Translations under genes and position numbers: made by a program
The notes under the pieces: model-generated
The model's input: only the letters and a program-made list of their open reading frames with translations
Databases searched by the model: none
Told to the model about the DNA's origin: nothing
Assembly (NCBI GenBank): GCA_965277625.1
Contig: OZ255827.1
Coordinates: 1,116,001 to 1,180,000, forward strand
Source of the DNA: G965195345 sp965277625
GTDB lineage: Bacteria; Pseudomonadota; Gammaproteobacteria; CAKMZV01
DNA length: 64,000 nt
Direction: 5' to 3'
Shown: in pieces, positions 34,768 to 44,776 of the stretch
Position numbering within the stretch: the first letter of the stretch is position 1
How the letters are laid out: every line of letters starts with the position of its first letter

Positions 34768-37700
34768 TTATTCGAATAATGTTTGCACGGAATGGACCAA
34801 TTCATAGGGATCGTAGGGCATAGCCAAGGTCATGGCAACGGCGCTGCGAATGGTGGTGGCATAAGTGATTTTATTCATCAATGCGGCGCGTCGGATTTCA
34901 TAAGAATCGATGACGGCTTGCGTGCCCTCGGAAGTATTGACAATGAGGTCCACCTCTTTGTTTTTCAAAGCATCGACGATGTGGGGGCGGCCCTCATAAA
35001 CCTTGTTGATGGTTTCAATGTCTGAAATACCCGCCTCGGTCAAATAACGGGCCGTCCCGCGAGTGGCGATAATTTTGAATTGTTTTTGTTGTAGTGCTGT
35101 GGCCAACTCAATGCCTTGATGTTGGTCGCGTTTACGCAAGCTAAGGAATACAGTGCCTTTGAGTGGAATGGTGCAGTTGGCGCCCGCTGTGGCTTTGGCA
35201 AAGGCTTCAGCAAAGGTATAACCAATGCCCATGACTTCGCCCGTTGAGCGCATTTCAGGGCCAAGTATGGGGTCAACGCCGGTGAATTTGATGAAAGGAA
35301 AAACCGATTCTTTGACGGCAAAATGCTTGGTCTTTTCTGGTGCTTTGACCTTTTGTTGAGCCAAACTATGACCCGCCATGCACAGCGCGGCAATTTTCGC
35401 CCACGGTTGCCCAGTTGCTTTGGAGACAAAAGGCACGGTTCTTGAAGCCCTTGGATTGACTTCCAACACGTATATCTTATCGCCTTGTACGGCAAATTGA
35501 ACATTCATCAAGCCAATGACTTTAAGCGCTTTTGCCAAGACGATGGTTTGTCTATGGATCTCATCGATCACAGATTGTGCCATGCGGTAAGGGGGCAAAC
35601 AACAAGCCGAATCACCAGAGTGTATGCCCGCTTGTTCAATGTGTTCCATAATGCCGGCAACGATGACTTGTTCGCCATCACTGATGGCATCCACGTCCAA
35701 TTCAACAGCATCGTCCAAAAACCGATCGAGCAAGACGGGGGAATCGTTGGAGACTTGCACGGCAGAAGTCATGTATTGTTGTAATTCGGACGGCTCATAA
35801 ATGATTTTCATGGCGCGCCCACCGAGTACATAAGAAGGGCGCACCACCAGTGGATAACCAATGGTGCTGGCGAGTTTTTGGGCACTTTCTATATCGCTGG
35901 CTGTTGCATTGGCAGGTTGCCTAAGCTGGGCCTGCTGTAATAATTTTTGAAAATGTTGTCGGTCTTCCGCTTGGTCGATGGAATTGGGCGAGGTGCCAAT
36001 GATGTTCACGCCCAGATTATGCAATTGGTTAGCCAATTTCAAAGGCGTTTGACCGCCGTAATGGACAATCATGCCATGAGGTTGTTCAATGTCAACGACG
36101 TTCATCACATCTTCTAAGGTGAGTGACTCAAAATAAAGTCGATCCGATATGTCGTAGTCGGTTGAAACCGTTTCAGGATTGCAATTGATCATGATGGTTT
36201 CCCAACCTGCATCGCGTAAGGCCAAGGCGGCGTGGACGCAGCAATAATCAAATTCAATGCCTTGTCCAATGCGGTTCGGTCCGCCACCTAAGATGATGAT
36301 TTTTTTGCGCTTGCTCGGACGGGCTTCACAAGTTGCTTCATAGGTGGAATACAGGTAGGCGGTATCCGTCGCAAATTCAGCAGCACAGGTGTCAACGCGT
36401 TTAAACACGGCGCGAATGCCCATGTTGATGCGTAAGGCTCGAATGGCGGCTTCATCGGTACTCAATAAATGTGCCATGCGTGCATCAGAAAAACCTTGGC
36501 GTTTCCATTGATACATATCATCGGCTTGAATGGATTGTAGGTTATGTTCGCGAATGGTTTGTTCTGTATCAACCAAGTGCTTGACTTGGTGTAAAAACCA
36601 AGGGTCAATGCGGCAGGATTCAAAGATTCTTTCAAAGGACAGATTTAGGCGGAAGGCATCAGCAAGATACCAAATACGATTGGGACCAGGTTCACGCAAT
36701 TCGCGTAAGCATTTGGCTTGATCCTCTTTGGTATTTTCAGAGGCTTCGATGAATTCATCCAAACCGGTTCGGTCTGTTTCTAAGCCGCGCAAGGCTTTTT
36801 GCAGTGATTCTTGAAAGGTTCTGCCAATGGCCATGGTTTCACCCACCGACTTCATCTGCGTGGTCAGGCGGTCATTGGCTGATGGGAATTTTTCAAAGGT
36901 AAATCGCGGAATTTTAGTGACAATGTAATCGATACTGGGCTCAAATGAGGCGGGTGTCAGTCCTGAAGTAATGTCGTTTTTTAGCTCGTCTAAGGTATAA
37001 CCAACCGAGAGTTTGGCGGCAATTTTCGCAATGGGAAAGCCTGTGGCTTTAGACGCCAATGCAGAGGAACGTGACACACGCGGATTCATTTCTATGACGA
37101 TGATGCGACCATTTTCAGGGTTGATGGCAAACTGGACGTTTGAACCACCCGTGTCAACGCCTATTTCTCTGAGGATGGCAATGGAAGCATTGCGTAACTG
37201 TTGGTATTCTTTGTCGGTGAGCGTTTGCGCTGGTGCCACTGTGATGGAATCACCTGTATGCACACCCATGGGGTCAAAATTTTCAATCGAACAGACGATG
37301 ATGCAGTTGTCCGCTTGATCGCGAACCACTTCCATTTCGTATTCTTTCCAACCGAGCAATGATTCTTCAATGAGCAGTTCATTGGTTGGCGATAAATCGA
37401 AGCCGTGCTGGCAAATTTGTTCAAATTCTTCTTGATTATAAGCAATGCCCCCGCCCGAGCCGCCTAAGGTGAAAGAAGGGCGGATGATTGTTGGGAAGCC
37501 GATTTGCGTTTGTACGCTCCAAGCTTCTTCAAGGCTGTGCGCGATCGATGCCCGCGCTGATTCGAGTCCGATTTTATCCATGGATTCTTTGAATCGTTGG
37601 CGATCTTCGGCCTTATCGATGGCATTTTGATTGGCCCCTATTAATTCGCAGTTGTATTTTTCGAGCACGCCATGATGAAATAAATCCAAAGCGCAGTTTA

Positions 37701-37986
37701 ATGCGGTTTGTCCGCCCATGGTTGGCAGTAGGGCTTCGGGGCGTTCTTTTTCAATGATTTTCTCAACCGCTTGCCAGTGAATGGGTTCGATATAAGTGAC
37801 ATCAGCGACTTCTGGGTCGGTCATGATGGTGGCAGGGTTTGAGTTAATGAGAACAACCTTATAGCCTTCTTCGCGTAGGCTTTTACATGCTTGGGCGCCT
37901 GAATAGTCAAATTCGCAAGCTTGACCAATGACGATGGGGCCAGCGCCAATAATAAGAATGGTGTGAATGTCTGTACGTTTAGGCAT
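34768..37986 (-). CDS. carB: Carbamoyl-phosphate synthase large subunit
   Basis: CarB makes carbamoyl phosphate for arginine and pyrimidines from bicarbonate, ATP and ammonia supplied by CarA. Two homologous ATP-grasp halves are visible: the first with IIGAGPIVIGQACEFDYSG and RPSFTLGGSGGG, the second with ILGGGPNRIGQGIEFDYCC and RPSYVLGGRAM. A C-terminal MGS-like allosteric domain follows (about residues 935-1072). The length of 1072 residues is standard. It starts 2 bp after carA and leads a run of tightly spaced minus-strand genes. Confidence 0.98.
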   Translation of the reverse strand: MPKRTDIHTILIIGAGPIVIGQACEFDYSGAQACKSLREEGYKVVLINSNPATIMTDPEVADVTYIEPIHWQAVEKIIEKERPEALLPTMGGQTALNCALDLFHHGVLEKYNCELIGANQNAIDKAEDRQRFKESMDKIGLESARASIAHSLEEAWSVQTQIGFPTIIRPSFTLGGSGGGIAYNQEEFEQICQHGFDLSPTNELLIEESLLGWKEYEMEVVRDQADNCIIVCSIENFDPMGVHTGDSITVAPAQTLTDKEYQQLRNASIAILREIGVDTGGSNVQFAINPENGRIIVIEMNPRVSRSSALASKATGFPIAKIAAKLSVGYTLDELKNDITSGLTPASFEPSIDYIVTKIPRFTFEKFPSANDRLTTQMKSVGETMAIGRTFQESLQKALRGLETDRTGLDEFIEASENTKEDQAKCLRELREPGPNRIWYLADAFRLNLSFERIFESCRIDPWFLHQVKHLVDTEQTIREHNLQSIQADDMYQWKRQGFSDARMAHLLSTDEAAIRALRINMGIRAVFKRVDTCAAEFATDTAYLYSTYEATCEARPSKRKKIIILGGGPNRIGQGIEFDYCCVHAALALRDAGWETIMINCNPETVSTDYDISDRLYFESLTLEDVMNVVDIEQPHGMIVHYGGQTPLKLANQLHNLGVNIIGTSPNSIDQAEDRQHFQKLLQQAQLRQPANATASDIESAQKLASTIGYPLVVRPSYVLGGRAMKIIYEPSELQQYMTSAVQVSNDSPVLLDRFLDDAVELDVDAISDGEQVIVAGIMEHIEQAGIHSGDSACCLPPYRMAQSVIDEIHRQTIVLAKALKVIGLMNVQFAVQGDKIYVLEVNPRASRTVPFVSKATGQPWAKIAALCMAGHSLAQQKVKAPEKTKHFAVKESVFPFIKFTGVDPILGPEMRSTGEVMGIGYTFAEAFAKATAGANCTIPLKGTVFLSLRKRDQHQGIELATALQQKQFKIIATRGTARYLTEAGISDIETINKVYEGRPHIVDALKNKEVDLIVNTSEGTQAVIDSYEIRRAALMNKITYATTIRSAVAMTLAMPYDPYELVHSVQTLFE

Positions 37987-37988
37987 GG

Positions 37989-39110
37989 TTAAGCGGGGCG
38001 TGTCATAAGTTGGATAAATTCATCAAATAAGCCCCGAACATCGTGTGGACCTGGGCTGGCCTCAGGGTGTCCTTGAAAACTAAAAGCGGGCAGCGTTTTG
38101 TGACGAATGCCTTGGATGGTTTGGTCAAATAAAGATCGATGGGTGATTTCAATGGTGTCTGGTAAGGGATCATTTGCCACAGCAAAGCCGTGATTTTGGC
38201 TGGTGATCATCACGTGATTGGTGCGTAAATCTTTAACGGGATGATTGGCGCCGTGATGGCCAAATTTCATTTTTTCAGTCGAGGCGCCACACGCCAATGC
38301 CAGCAATTGATGCCCCAAACAAATGCCAAATATAGGTATGCCAGTGGTTAATAAGTGTTGGATGGCTTCGATGGCATAAGTACAGGGTTCGGGATCGCCT
38401 GGGCCATTGGAAAGCATGATGCCATCGGGCTTGAGCGCGCGCACTGCCTCTGCCGTCGTAGTTGCAGGGACAATGGTCAAACGACAACCACGGTCTCTGA
38501 GCAGTCTTAGAATATTGTGTTTGGCGCCGAAATCATAGACAACCACATGAAATTCATCGGTGGGCTTGTCCGCTTGATCCACTTGCCAACTGTGGTCGTG
38601 CCATTCATAGGGTGTGGTGCAAGAAACAACTTGCGCCAAATCCATGTTTTTGAGGCTGCCAAATGCCAAAGCTTTTTGGTGGGCGCTGTCGGCGTCTAAA
38701 TCAAGACCACTGACAATGCAAGCGGCTTGAGAGCCACTTTGGCGCAAATGGTTGGTTAAGGCACGGGTATCAATTTGTGAAATGCCCACACATTGATTTT
38801 CGACCATCCACTGGTGTAGATTTTGCTCACCTCGCCAATTGTGGTAGTGTTCGGGATAGTCGCGAACGATCAGGCCACTGGCAAAGATTTTTAACGATTC
38901 ATTGTCTTCACGATTGACGCCCACATTGCCAATATGCGGATGCGTTAAGGTGATGATTTGTTGAGCGTACGAAGGGTCGGTTAATATTTCTTGATAACCG
39001 GTCATGCTGGTATTGAAAATAACTTCACCCACACAATGACCCGTGGCGCCGAGTGTACATCCTTCAAATTGTTGGCCGTCAGCCAGTATCAACAATGCAC
39101 TTTTTGGCAC
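37989..39110 (-). CDS. carA: Carbamoyl-phosphate synthase small subunit
   Basis: CarA hydrolyses glutamine and passes ammonia to CarB. The N-terminal CPSase domain opens with SALLILADGQQFEG and has the FNTSMTGYQEILTDPSY motif. The C-terminal class I amidotransferase has the nucleophile Cys in GICLGHQLLALA and the His/Glu pair in FQGHPEASPGPHD. The length of 373 residues is normal. The first gene of the minus-strand cluster, it is divergent from ftsW across a 257-bp gap. Confidence 0.98.
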   Translation of the reverse strand: MPKSALLILADGQQFEGCTLGATGHCVGEVIFNTSMTGYQEILTDPSYAQQIITLTHPHIGNVGVNREDNESLKIFASGLIVRDYPEHYHNWRGEQNLHQWMVENQCVGISQIDTRALTNHLRQSGSQAACIVSGLDLDADSAHQKALAFGSLKNMDLAQVVSCTTPYEWHDHSWQVDQADKPTDEFHVVVYDFGAKHNILRLLRDRGCRLTIVPATTTAEAVRALKPDGIMLSNGPGDPEPCTYAIEAIQHLLTTGIPIFGICLGHQLLALACGASTEKMKFGHHGANHPVKDLRTNHVMITSQNHGFAVANDPLPDTIEITHRSLFDQTIQGIRHKTLPAFSFQGHPEASPGPHDVRGLFDEFIQLMTRPA

Positions 39111-39203
39111 ACATATTCCTATAAATTTTAGAACGAATCTTGGTTTATGAGCCGATTATTGCCCCAAAAAGAATGAGATTGGGCATCGGTTATATGAGGC
39201 GAA

Positions 39204-39232
39204 ATTATACCTTATAAATTTAATTATTCTGA
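39204..39232 (-). promoter_or_regulatory. Possible carA promoter
   Basis: On the minus strand TATAAT is perfect (complement of 39204-39209). A weak -35 (TCAGAA, complement of 39227-39232) lies 17 bp upstream. The region is AT-rich and about 95 bp before the carA start. The rest of the 257-bp divergent gap holds the ftsW upstream region, where I see no strong promoter. Confidence 0.4.
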
Positions 39233-39367
39233 GTGTAATTTCGCGCTTTTTGTGCCCAGTGAAAAGCGTTATAAATAACTTTCAATAAAGCACCAAAGGC
39301 ATTGATTAATCGTAATTTATTCTTTTACAATGGCTATTTTAAAATCTTGATGCGGTACAATGTTGTT

Positions 39368-40543
39368 ATGTCTTTTTCTGATATATCGCATCAACTTAAA
39401 ACCGCAGATAGGGATTATTTACTTTGGGGGTCGTTCTCCATGTTGTTGGCCTATGGCGCTGTTATGGTCCTGTCAGCAACGCTTTATTTTAGCCAAGATC
39501 ATTTTGGCTCGTTTTACACCATGGCGCTACGCCAATGGACCATCCTGTTTGTGGGGCTGTTGGTATTGTGGTTTATCAGTAAAATCCCCTTGTTATTTTG
39601 GCGAAAAATACGCTGGTTGTTGTTTTTATTTGGACTGGTGCTATTGGGGGTGGTGTTAATCTCTGGTATAGGCGTTGAAATCAAAGGCGCCCGTCGCTGG
39701 ATAAACGTGTTAGGATTTTCTTTTCAGCCTTCTGAATACATGAAATTCGCTTTTATTGTCTTTATGGCAGGATATATTGAAAAATTTGCCATCCCGCTCA
39801 GAGAGGAGCGGTTCAATGCCATCAAAATTGTATTTTTTCCACTGGCTATTGTATTGCTGCTATTATTTTTTGAAAAAGATGGTGGCGCTATTGCGGGTGT
39901 TGTATTCATCATCATGGGCATGATGTTTTTTGCTGGGGCACATTTATTGGGTTATTTGGTCTTGGTCGCATTAATTCTGTGCTTATTTGTCGGATTGGTG
40001 GTGTTCGAGGAATATAGGCTGACTCGATTTTTAACATTTTGGGATCCCCTACAGCACTACCTCGGTGACGGTTACCAAGTGACGCATTCGATTATGGCGA
40101 TCACTCAAGGGGGACTGTTCGGCGTAGGATTAGGCAATTCTGTTCAGAAAACGGGCTTTTTACCCGATGAATACTCTGATTTTATCATCGCCGTCATCAT
40201 TGAAGAAACAGGTTTTTTTGGCTTGTTGTTTCTATTGCTTCTATACGGCGTCTTACTTTGGCGAATGTTCATCTTGAGTACTCAAGCGTGGAAACAAGGA
40301 CATTTATTTCTGGGTTCGCTGCCATTAGGTGTGGGACTGTGGGTTGTTTTTCAAATAATGGTCAATCTTGGCACGGCTTTTGGATTATTACCGCCCAAAG
40401 GGTTGATTTTGCCGTTCATTAGTTATGGTGGGACCAATCTACTAATGATGTGCGTCTCATTTGGTCTTATTTTGCGCGCCGATATTGAGCTGAGAAGGCG
40501 TCAAAATACGGCCCACAGTCCCTCATATTCGGTCAGCCCTTGA
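39368..40543 (+). CDS. ftsW: FtsW, septal peptidoglycan glycosyltransferase
   Basis: FtsW is a SEDS-family polymerase that builds septal glycan strands with FtsI. Ten hydrophobic helices fit the 391 residues. Family motifs include GIEIKGARRWI-like sequence (GVEIKGARRWINVLG), FFEKDGGA with the catalytic Asp region, and LPFISYGGTNLLMM near the end. The open frame extends to 39302, but ATG 39368 (MSFSDISHQLK) gives the usual short N-terminus; ATG 39350 is another option. It is the first gene of the partial dcw cluster; mraY, murD and earlier genes are not upstream. murG starts 1 bp after the stop. Confidence 0.95.
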   Translation: MSFSDISHQLKTADRDYLLWGSFSMLLAYGAVMVLSATLYFSQDHFGSFYTMALRQWTILFVGLLVLWFISKIPLLFWRKIRWLLFLFGLVLLGVVLISGIGVEIKGARRWINVLGFSFQPSEYMKFAFIVFMAGYIEKFAIPLREERFNAIKIVFFPLAIVLLLLFFEKDGGAIAGVVFIIMGMMFFAGAHLLGYLVLVALILCLFVGLVVFEEYRLTRFLTFWDPLQHYLGDGYQVTHSIMAITQGGLFGVGLGNSVQKTGFLPDEYSDFIIAVIIEETGFFGLLFLLLLYGVLLWRMFILSTQAWKQGHLFLGSLPLGVGLWVVFQIMVNLGTAFGLLPPKGLILPFISYGGTNLLMMCVSFGLILRADIELRRRQNTAHSPSYSVSP

Positions 40544-40544
40544 T

Positions 40545-41663
40545 ATGGATTGGCACAACAAGACCTTGTGTGTGGCCGCCGCTGGAACAGGTGGTCATAT
40601 ATTCCCTGCATTAGCGGTGGCACAAAAAGCGCAAGAACACGGGGCGAAAATTGTTTGGATCGGTACCGCAGCTGGCATGGAAAACGATCTGTTAAGCCAA
40701 GCCGTTAAATCCCCCCAGTTTGAACTGAAACACATTCAATTCGTGGGTTTCTTTGGCAAAAGCCTGAGCCGTTGGTTGCTTTTGCCTTGGTATTTGTTAC
40801 GCGCTATTTTTCAAGCGCGAAAAATTTTAAAAAATCAATCAGAAGTGGTGTTGTTGGCCATGGGCGGCTACGTCAGTGTGCCGGTGGTCTTGGCCGCCTA
40901 TGGCTTGAAAATTCCGATTGTGGTCCACGAGCAGAACGCTTATGCTGGTATGGCTAATCGTTTAAATGTACGCTTTGCTACAATCATCTGTGTGGCTTTT
41001 TCTAGCGCTTTTCCAGCATCTAAAAAGCGCCATTTGACAGGCAATCCACTACGACAAAGCATTGTGGCACAAGCACCGCCTGACTCGTCTGAGCGTCTTG
41101 TACCCACTCAGTTTGATGCACATAGGCCTTTACGGTTATTAGTCTTTGGTGGCAGTTTGGGTGCGATTAAATTTAATGAAGTTGTGCCAGCGTGTTTATT
41201 GTGTTTACAATCTGAAGGCTACTACGTTGATTGCCAAATACAATGTGGCAAGAATCGGGCAAAAGCAGTGCAAAAAAGCATGCAACAATTGGGGGTGCGT
41301 GCTCAAGCCCATGATTTTATTGAGGACATGCCAAGTCTATACCAATGGAGCGATCTGGTCGTTTGTCGTTCTGGCGCATTAACCATAAGTGAATTGATTG
41401 TGATGAAAAAGCCCGCCATTTTGATTCCATTACCCAAAGCAACCCACGATCATCAAACGCTGAATGCCAATCACATGACCAAACAAGGGGGCGCTTGGAT
41501 GCTTAAACAGAATGTTCTAAGCGAAGCCACATTGGCGGATAAAATTAAAGACATTTATCAAGACCCCACATTATTGGCCAAGACGACTTTTGAGCCCCAA
41601 GCTGATGCCACCGAAAAAGTATTGGCGTTGTGTGGCAAAACCTTGCAGAGACAATCAACATGA
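40545..41663 (+). CDS. murG: MurG, lipid II N-acetylglucosaminyltransferase
   Basis: MurG transfers GlcNAc to lipid I to make lipid II at the inner face of the membrane. The glycine-rich AAAGTGGHIFPALAVA is at residues 12-27, LAMGGYVSVPVVLAA and VHEQNAYAGMANR follow, and VVCRSGALTISEL is the C-terminal UDP-GlcNAc site. The length of 372 residues is slightly above the usual 355. Its stop overlaps the murC start (ATGA). Confidence 0.97.
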   Translation: MDWHNKTLCVAAAGTGGHIFPALAVAQKAQEHGAKIVWIGTAAGMENDLLSQAVKSPQFELKHIQFVGFFGKSLSRWLLLPWYLLRAIFQARKILKNQSEVVLLAMGGYVSVPVVLAAYGLKIPIVVHEQNAYAGMANRLNVRFATIICVAFSSAFPASKKRHLTGNPLRQSIVAQAPPDSSERLVPTQFDAHRPLRLLVFGGSLGAIKFNEVVPACLLCLQSEGYYVDCQIQCGKNRAKAVQKSMQQLGVRAQAHDFIEDMPSLYQWSDLVVCRSGALTISELIVMKKPAILIPLPKATHDHQTLNANHMTKQGGAWMLKQNVLSEATLADKIKDIYQDPTLLAKTTFEPQADATEKVLALCGKTLQRQST

Positions 41664-43060
41664 AAAACAATTCACAGAACATTCACATGGTCGGTATTGG
41701 CGGCACAGGCATGTCTGGCATTGCCGAATTACTGTTGGCGGTTGGATATAAGGTTAGTGGATCGGATATTGCTCAAACGGGTACCGTTAAGCGGTTGAAA
41801 TCCTTGGGTGCGACCATCAATATTGGTCATAAATCAGAAGCGATCAAGGGCGCAGACGTCGTGGTTGTGTCATCGGCCATCAGCTCTGAAAATGTTGAAA
41901 TAAAAATGGCCCAGACAGCGCGCATCCCAATCATTTCGAGGGCTGAAATGCTGGGTGAACTGATGCGTTTCAAACGCGGGGTTGCGGTCGCTGGGACCCA
42001 TGGCAAAACCACCACCACCTCAATGATTGCTTCCATATTGGCGAAGGCTGATTTGGATCCAACTTACGTCATTGGTGGGCGCTTGAATGCGATTTCGGCC
42101 AATGCCAAATTAGGGCAAGGCGAATATTTGGTAGCAGAAGCCGATGAAAGCGATGCCTCATTTTTACAGCTGCAACCCGTGGTTGCTGTGGTCACAAACA
42201 TCGATGAAGACCACATGCAGACTTATGACAACAGCAGTCAAAAACTGCACGATGCCTTTGCTGAATTTTTACACCATCTGCCTTTTTGGGGCGTGGCGGT
42301 ATTGTGCGCTGACGACCCAGGCATCACAAAAATCTTACCGCATGTATCGCGTAAAATCACCAGCTTTGGCTTTTCAGATCACGCCGATTTTCGCGCAACA
42401 AACGTTCGCCAAGCGGGCGCTCAGATGTTTTTTCAGTTGGTGATCAAAGAAGTGTCACACGGGGAAATCTGCCTCAATTTACCTGGAGAACACAATGTGC
42501 TCAATGCCATGGCAGCCATTGCTGTGACCTTGACGGTCATTGATGATTTAAATGTGGGCATGCGTGCTATTCGTGATGCATTGGCAGAATTTTCAGGTGT
42601 AGGGCGCCGATTCGAAACCCATTCGGTTCAATGGCAAAGTAAAAATTTAACGTGGATGGATGATTATGCGCATCATCCCAAAGAAATGATTGTCACCTGG
42701 CATGCCGCCAAAGGATGCTGGCCAAACCGTAGAATATTATTGATCGTCCAACCGCATCGCTACTCAAGGGTACAGCATTTGTTTGACGAATTTGTTCAAG
42801 CCCTCAGTCAGGTAACACCAGATATTTTATTGCTCATGGATGTTTATGAAGCAGGCGAAAAACACATAGAGGGTGCTGATTCACAAGCCTTGGGGACGGC
42901 GCTTCGGACATTGGCTGTGAATAATGTGGTGGGTGTCAAAGATGAACACGCATTGCAAGAAACACTTAGCCGAATTGTTAAAGAGGACGATGTGGTTATT
43001 AGTATGGGCGCAGGCAGTATCTCTATGTGGGTTAAAAATATTTTTGAGGCCACGTCATGA
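41660..43060 (+). CDS. murC: MurC, UDP-N-acetylmuramate-L-alanine ligase
   Basis: MurC adds L-alanine to UDP-MurNAc. The N-terminal Rossmann motif is MVGIGGTGMSGIAELL. The ATP loop is VAGTHGKTTTTSMIA, and VAEADESDASFL and DDYAHHPKEM are diagnostic. The length of 466 residues is typical. ATG 41660 overlaps the murG stop; a longer frame from 41630 lies inside murG. murB, often next, is absent, and ddl overlaps the stop codon. Confidence 0.97.
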   Translation: MKNNSQNIHMVGIGGTGMSGIAELLLAVGYKVSGSDIAQTGTVKRLKSLGATINIGHKSEAIKGADVVVVSSAISSENVEIKMAQTARIPIISRAEMLGELMRFKRGVAVAGTHGKTTTTSMIASILAKADLDPTYVIGGRLNAISANAKLGQGEYLVAEADESDASFLQLQPVVAVVTNIDEDHMQTYDNSSQKLHDAFAEFLHHLPFWGVAVLCADDPGITKILPHVSRKITSFGFSDHADFRATNVRQAGAQMFFQLVIKEVSHGEICLNLPGEHNVLNAMAAIAVTLTVIDDLNVGMRAIRDALAEFSGVGRRFETHSVQWQSKNLTWMDDYAHHPKEMIVTWHAAKGCWPNRRILLIVQPHRYSRVQHLFDEFVQALSQVTPDILLLMDVYEAGEKHIEGADSQALGTALRTLAVNNVVGVKDEHALQETLSRIVKEDDVVISMGAGSISMWVKNIFEATS

Positions 43061-44013
43061 GTGATTATGCTCGCCTCAAAGCGCGCGCGCAAAAAGCACT
43101 GAATGCCCTACCACAACAAGGCAAAATAATGGTGCTTAGAGGCGGCGAGTCGGGCGAACGTGAAGTGTCATTGGCCAGTGGTCATTTTGTTTATGAAGCT
43201 TTGCGCAAAAACGGCGCAGAGGTCATTGACTTTGTCATTGACAAATGGTCGGAAGTGCCGAGCAGAATACTTAAAGACCAGCCTGATAAAGTGTTAAACC
43301 TGCTCCATGGGGCCGGTGGCGAAGACGGCCAGATGCAATATTTACTCAGCGCCATGGGCATCCCTTATGCCGGCAGTCAGGGTCGGAGTTGTTTGCTCGC
43401 CATGGACAAGATGGTTTCTAAAATGATTTGGCGTGAACAGGGATTAATCACACCCCATGCCTATTATGCCCACTGTGTTGCAGATATAAAATGGCAACAC
43501 CCCATCGTCATTAAGCCCGTTGCTGAAGGCTCGAGCATTGGTTTACACTTGATTCGTTTACAATCTGAATTGGAAGCGGTCTTACCACAAATTGATTTTA
43601 GCCAGCCTATGATGGTAGAAGATTTGGTTGAAGGCGTAGAATTAACCGTCGGCATTTTGGATGGCGAAGCCTTACCCGCCATTGAAATCAAATCCGCCAG
43701 TGGTGTTTATGATTATCATGCCAAATACATTGCTGATGATACCCAATTCATCACGCCTCCGCCATGGTTGAGTGAAGAGCGACATGAACGGTTAAAAGCA
43801 ACAGCTCTGCACGCTTTCAATGCCTTTGATTGCGAACAATGGGGCAGGGTGGATTTTATGCAAGACGCCCAAGGTCAAGATTGGTTGATTGAAGTTAATC
43901 TCATCCCAGGAATGACAGACCACAGTCTGGTGCCAATGGCAGCAAAACAGGCAGGATTGTCTTTTGCTGATGTATGCGCTTTGTTGGTTCAAGGCATAGA
44001 TGAAACATGTTAA
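43057..44013 (+). CDS. ddl: D-alanine-D-alanine ligase
   Basis: Ddl makes the D-Ala-D-Ala dipeptide for peptidoglycan, the target of vancomycin and cycloserine-type drugs. It is an ATP-grasp enzyme of 318 residues with GGESGEREVSLASG near the N-terminus, LLHGAGGEDGQMQ, PIVIKPVAEGSSIGL and the metal-binding end WLIEVNLIPGMTDHSL. It corresponds to the DdlB type in the division cluster. It overlaps murC by 4 bp and ftsQ by 7 bp. Confidence 0.96.
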   Translation: MSDYARLKARAQKALNALPQQGKIMVLRGGESGEREVSLASGHFVYEALRKNGAEVIDFVIDKWSEVPSRILKDQPDKVLNLLHGAGGEDGQMQYLLSAMGIPYAGSQGRSCLLAMDKMVSKMIWREQGLITPHAYYAHCVADIKWQHPIVIKPVAEGSSIGLHLIRLQSELEAVLPQIDFSQPMMVEDLVEGVELTVGILDGEALPAIEIKSASGVYDYHAKYIADDTQFITPPPWLSEERHERLKATALHAFNAFDCEQWGRVDFMQDAQGQDWLIEVNLIPGMTDHSLVPMAAKQAGLSFADVCALLVQGIDETC

Positions 44014-44690
44014 AGGCTCATCAAACACAGATTATTTCTGTCATTGCGGGCATCATTGTGGTCTTAGTCTGTGTCAGCATCAGTCAAATAAATGTCCGAA
44101 AAATTGAGGTGAGTGGACATCATCCTCACGTGTCGCTCAATGGATTACGCGTGGTTCTTGAGCCGATCAGAACCAAAAATTGGTGGACGATTGACCACGA
44201 AGCCATTGAAGAACAATTGAGTGAATTTGCCTGGATCAAGCAGGTCGAAATCAAAAAGCTTTGGCCAGCTGTTATCAGCATCACTTTGACGGAGCATCGT
44301 CCCAAACTAAAGTGGCAAGACGATAAAATTTTGACCGATAATGGTCAGTGGTTTTATGTCACAGAACAGGACTCTGAGGATGTTAAGAACTTGCCCTTGT
44401 TAAAGGCCAGTACGGCCAATATCCAGGTTGTTTCAAAATATTGGTCAACTCTGTGGACGACTTTTCATGATGCAGGTAATCCCATACAAATCATTCAAAT
44501 CACACCTTGGGGTAGCTGGCAAATCGAACTGCACGATGGTTTGATATTGGTGTTTGACGAACAAGCTATTCCTAAGAAAATAAAGCAGATAGCAAAGTTT
44601 ATTCAGTCTGAACATTATGTTCGTATGGTTGGGAAAAAGCAATTTGATTTAAGGTACAATAACGGCTTTGCATTGAATGATTTGGAATAG
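44007..44690 (+). CDS. ftsQ: FtsQ, cell division protein
   Basis: FtsQ is a bitopic inner-membrane protein that links early and late divisome parts. One membrane helix (about residues 8-26) follows a very short cytosolic tail. A POTRA domain comes next (KIEVSGHHPHVSLNGLRVVL to about residue 95, with WIKQVEIKKLWPAVISI), then the FtsQ beta domain. The 227-residue length is short, mostly because of the 7-residue cytosolic part compared with about 25 in E. coli. ftsA follows after 86 bp. Confidence 0.9.
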   Translation: MLKAHQTQIISVIAGIIVVLVCVSISQINVRKIEVSGHHPHVSLNGLRVVLEPIRTKNWWTIDHEAIEEQLSEFAWIKQVEIKKLWPAVISITLTEHRPKLKWQDDKILTDNGQWFYVTEQDSEDVKNLPLLKASTANIQVVSKYWSTLWTTFHDAGNPIQIIQITPWGSWQIELHDGLILVFDEQAIPKKIKQIAKFIQSEHYVRMVGKKQFDLRYNNGFALNDLE

Positions 44691-44711
44691 CCAACAATCA
44701 GTGCTATAAAG

Positions 44712-44727
44712 ACGCTTAATTAAGCGT
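44712..44727. repeat. Perfect 16-bp palindrome between ftsQ and ftsA
   Basis: ACGCTTAATTAAGCGT is perfectly self-complementary with no loop. It sits in the 86-bp gap, 49 bp before the ftsA start. A loopless palindrome of this length fits a protein-binding operator better than an RNA hairpin. No clear promoter lies in this gap. Confidence 0.5.
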
Positions 44728-44776
44728 TTGTTGCGCATAGACAGACAATACTTTTGACACGATCGTCGGAGCACGC

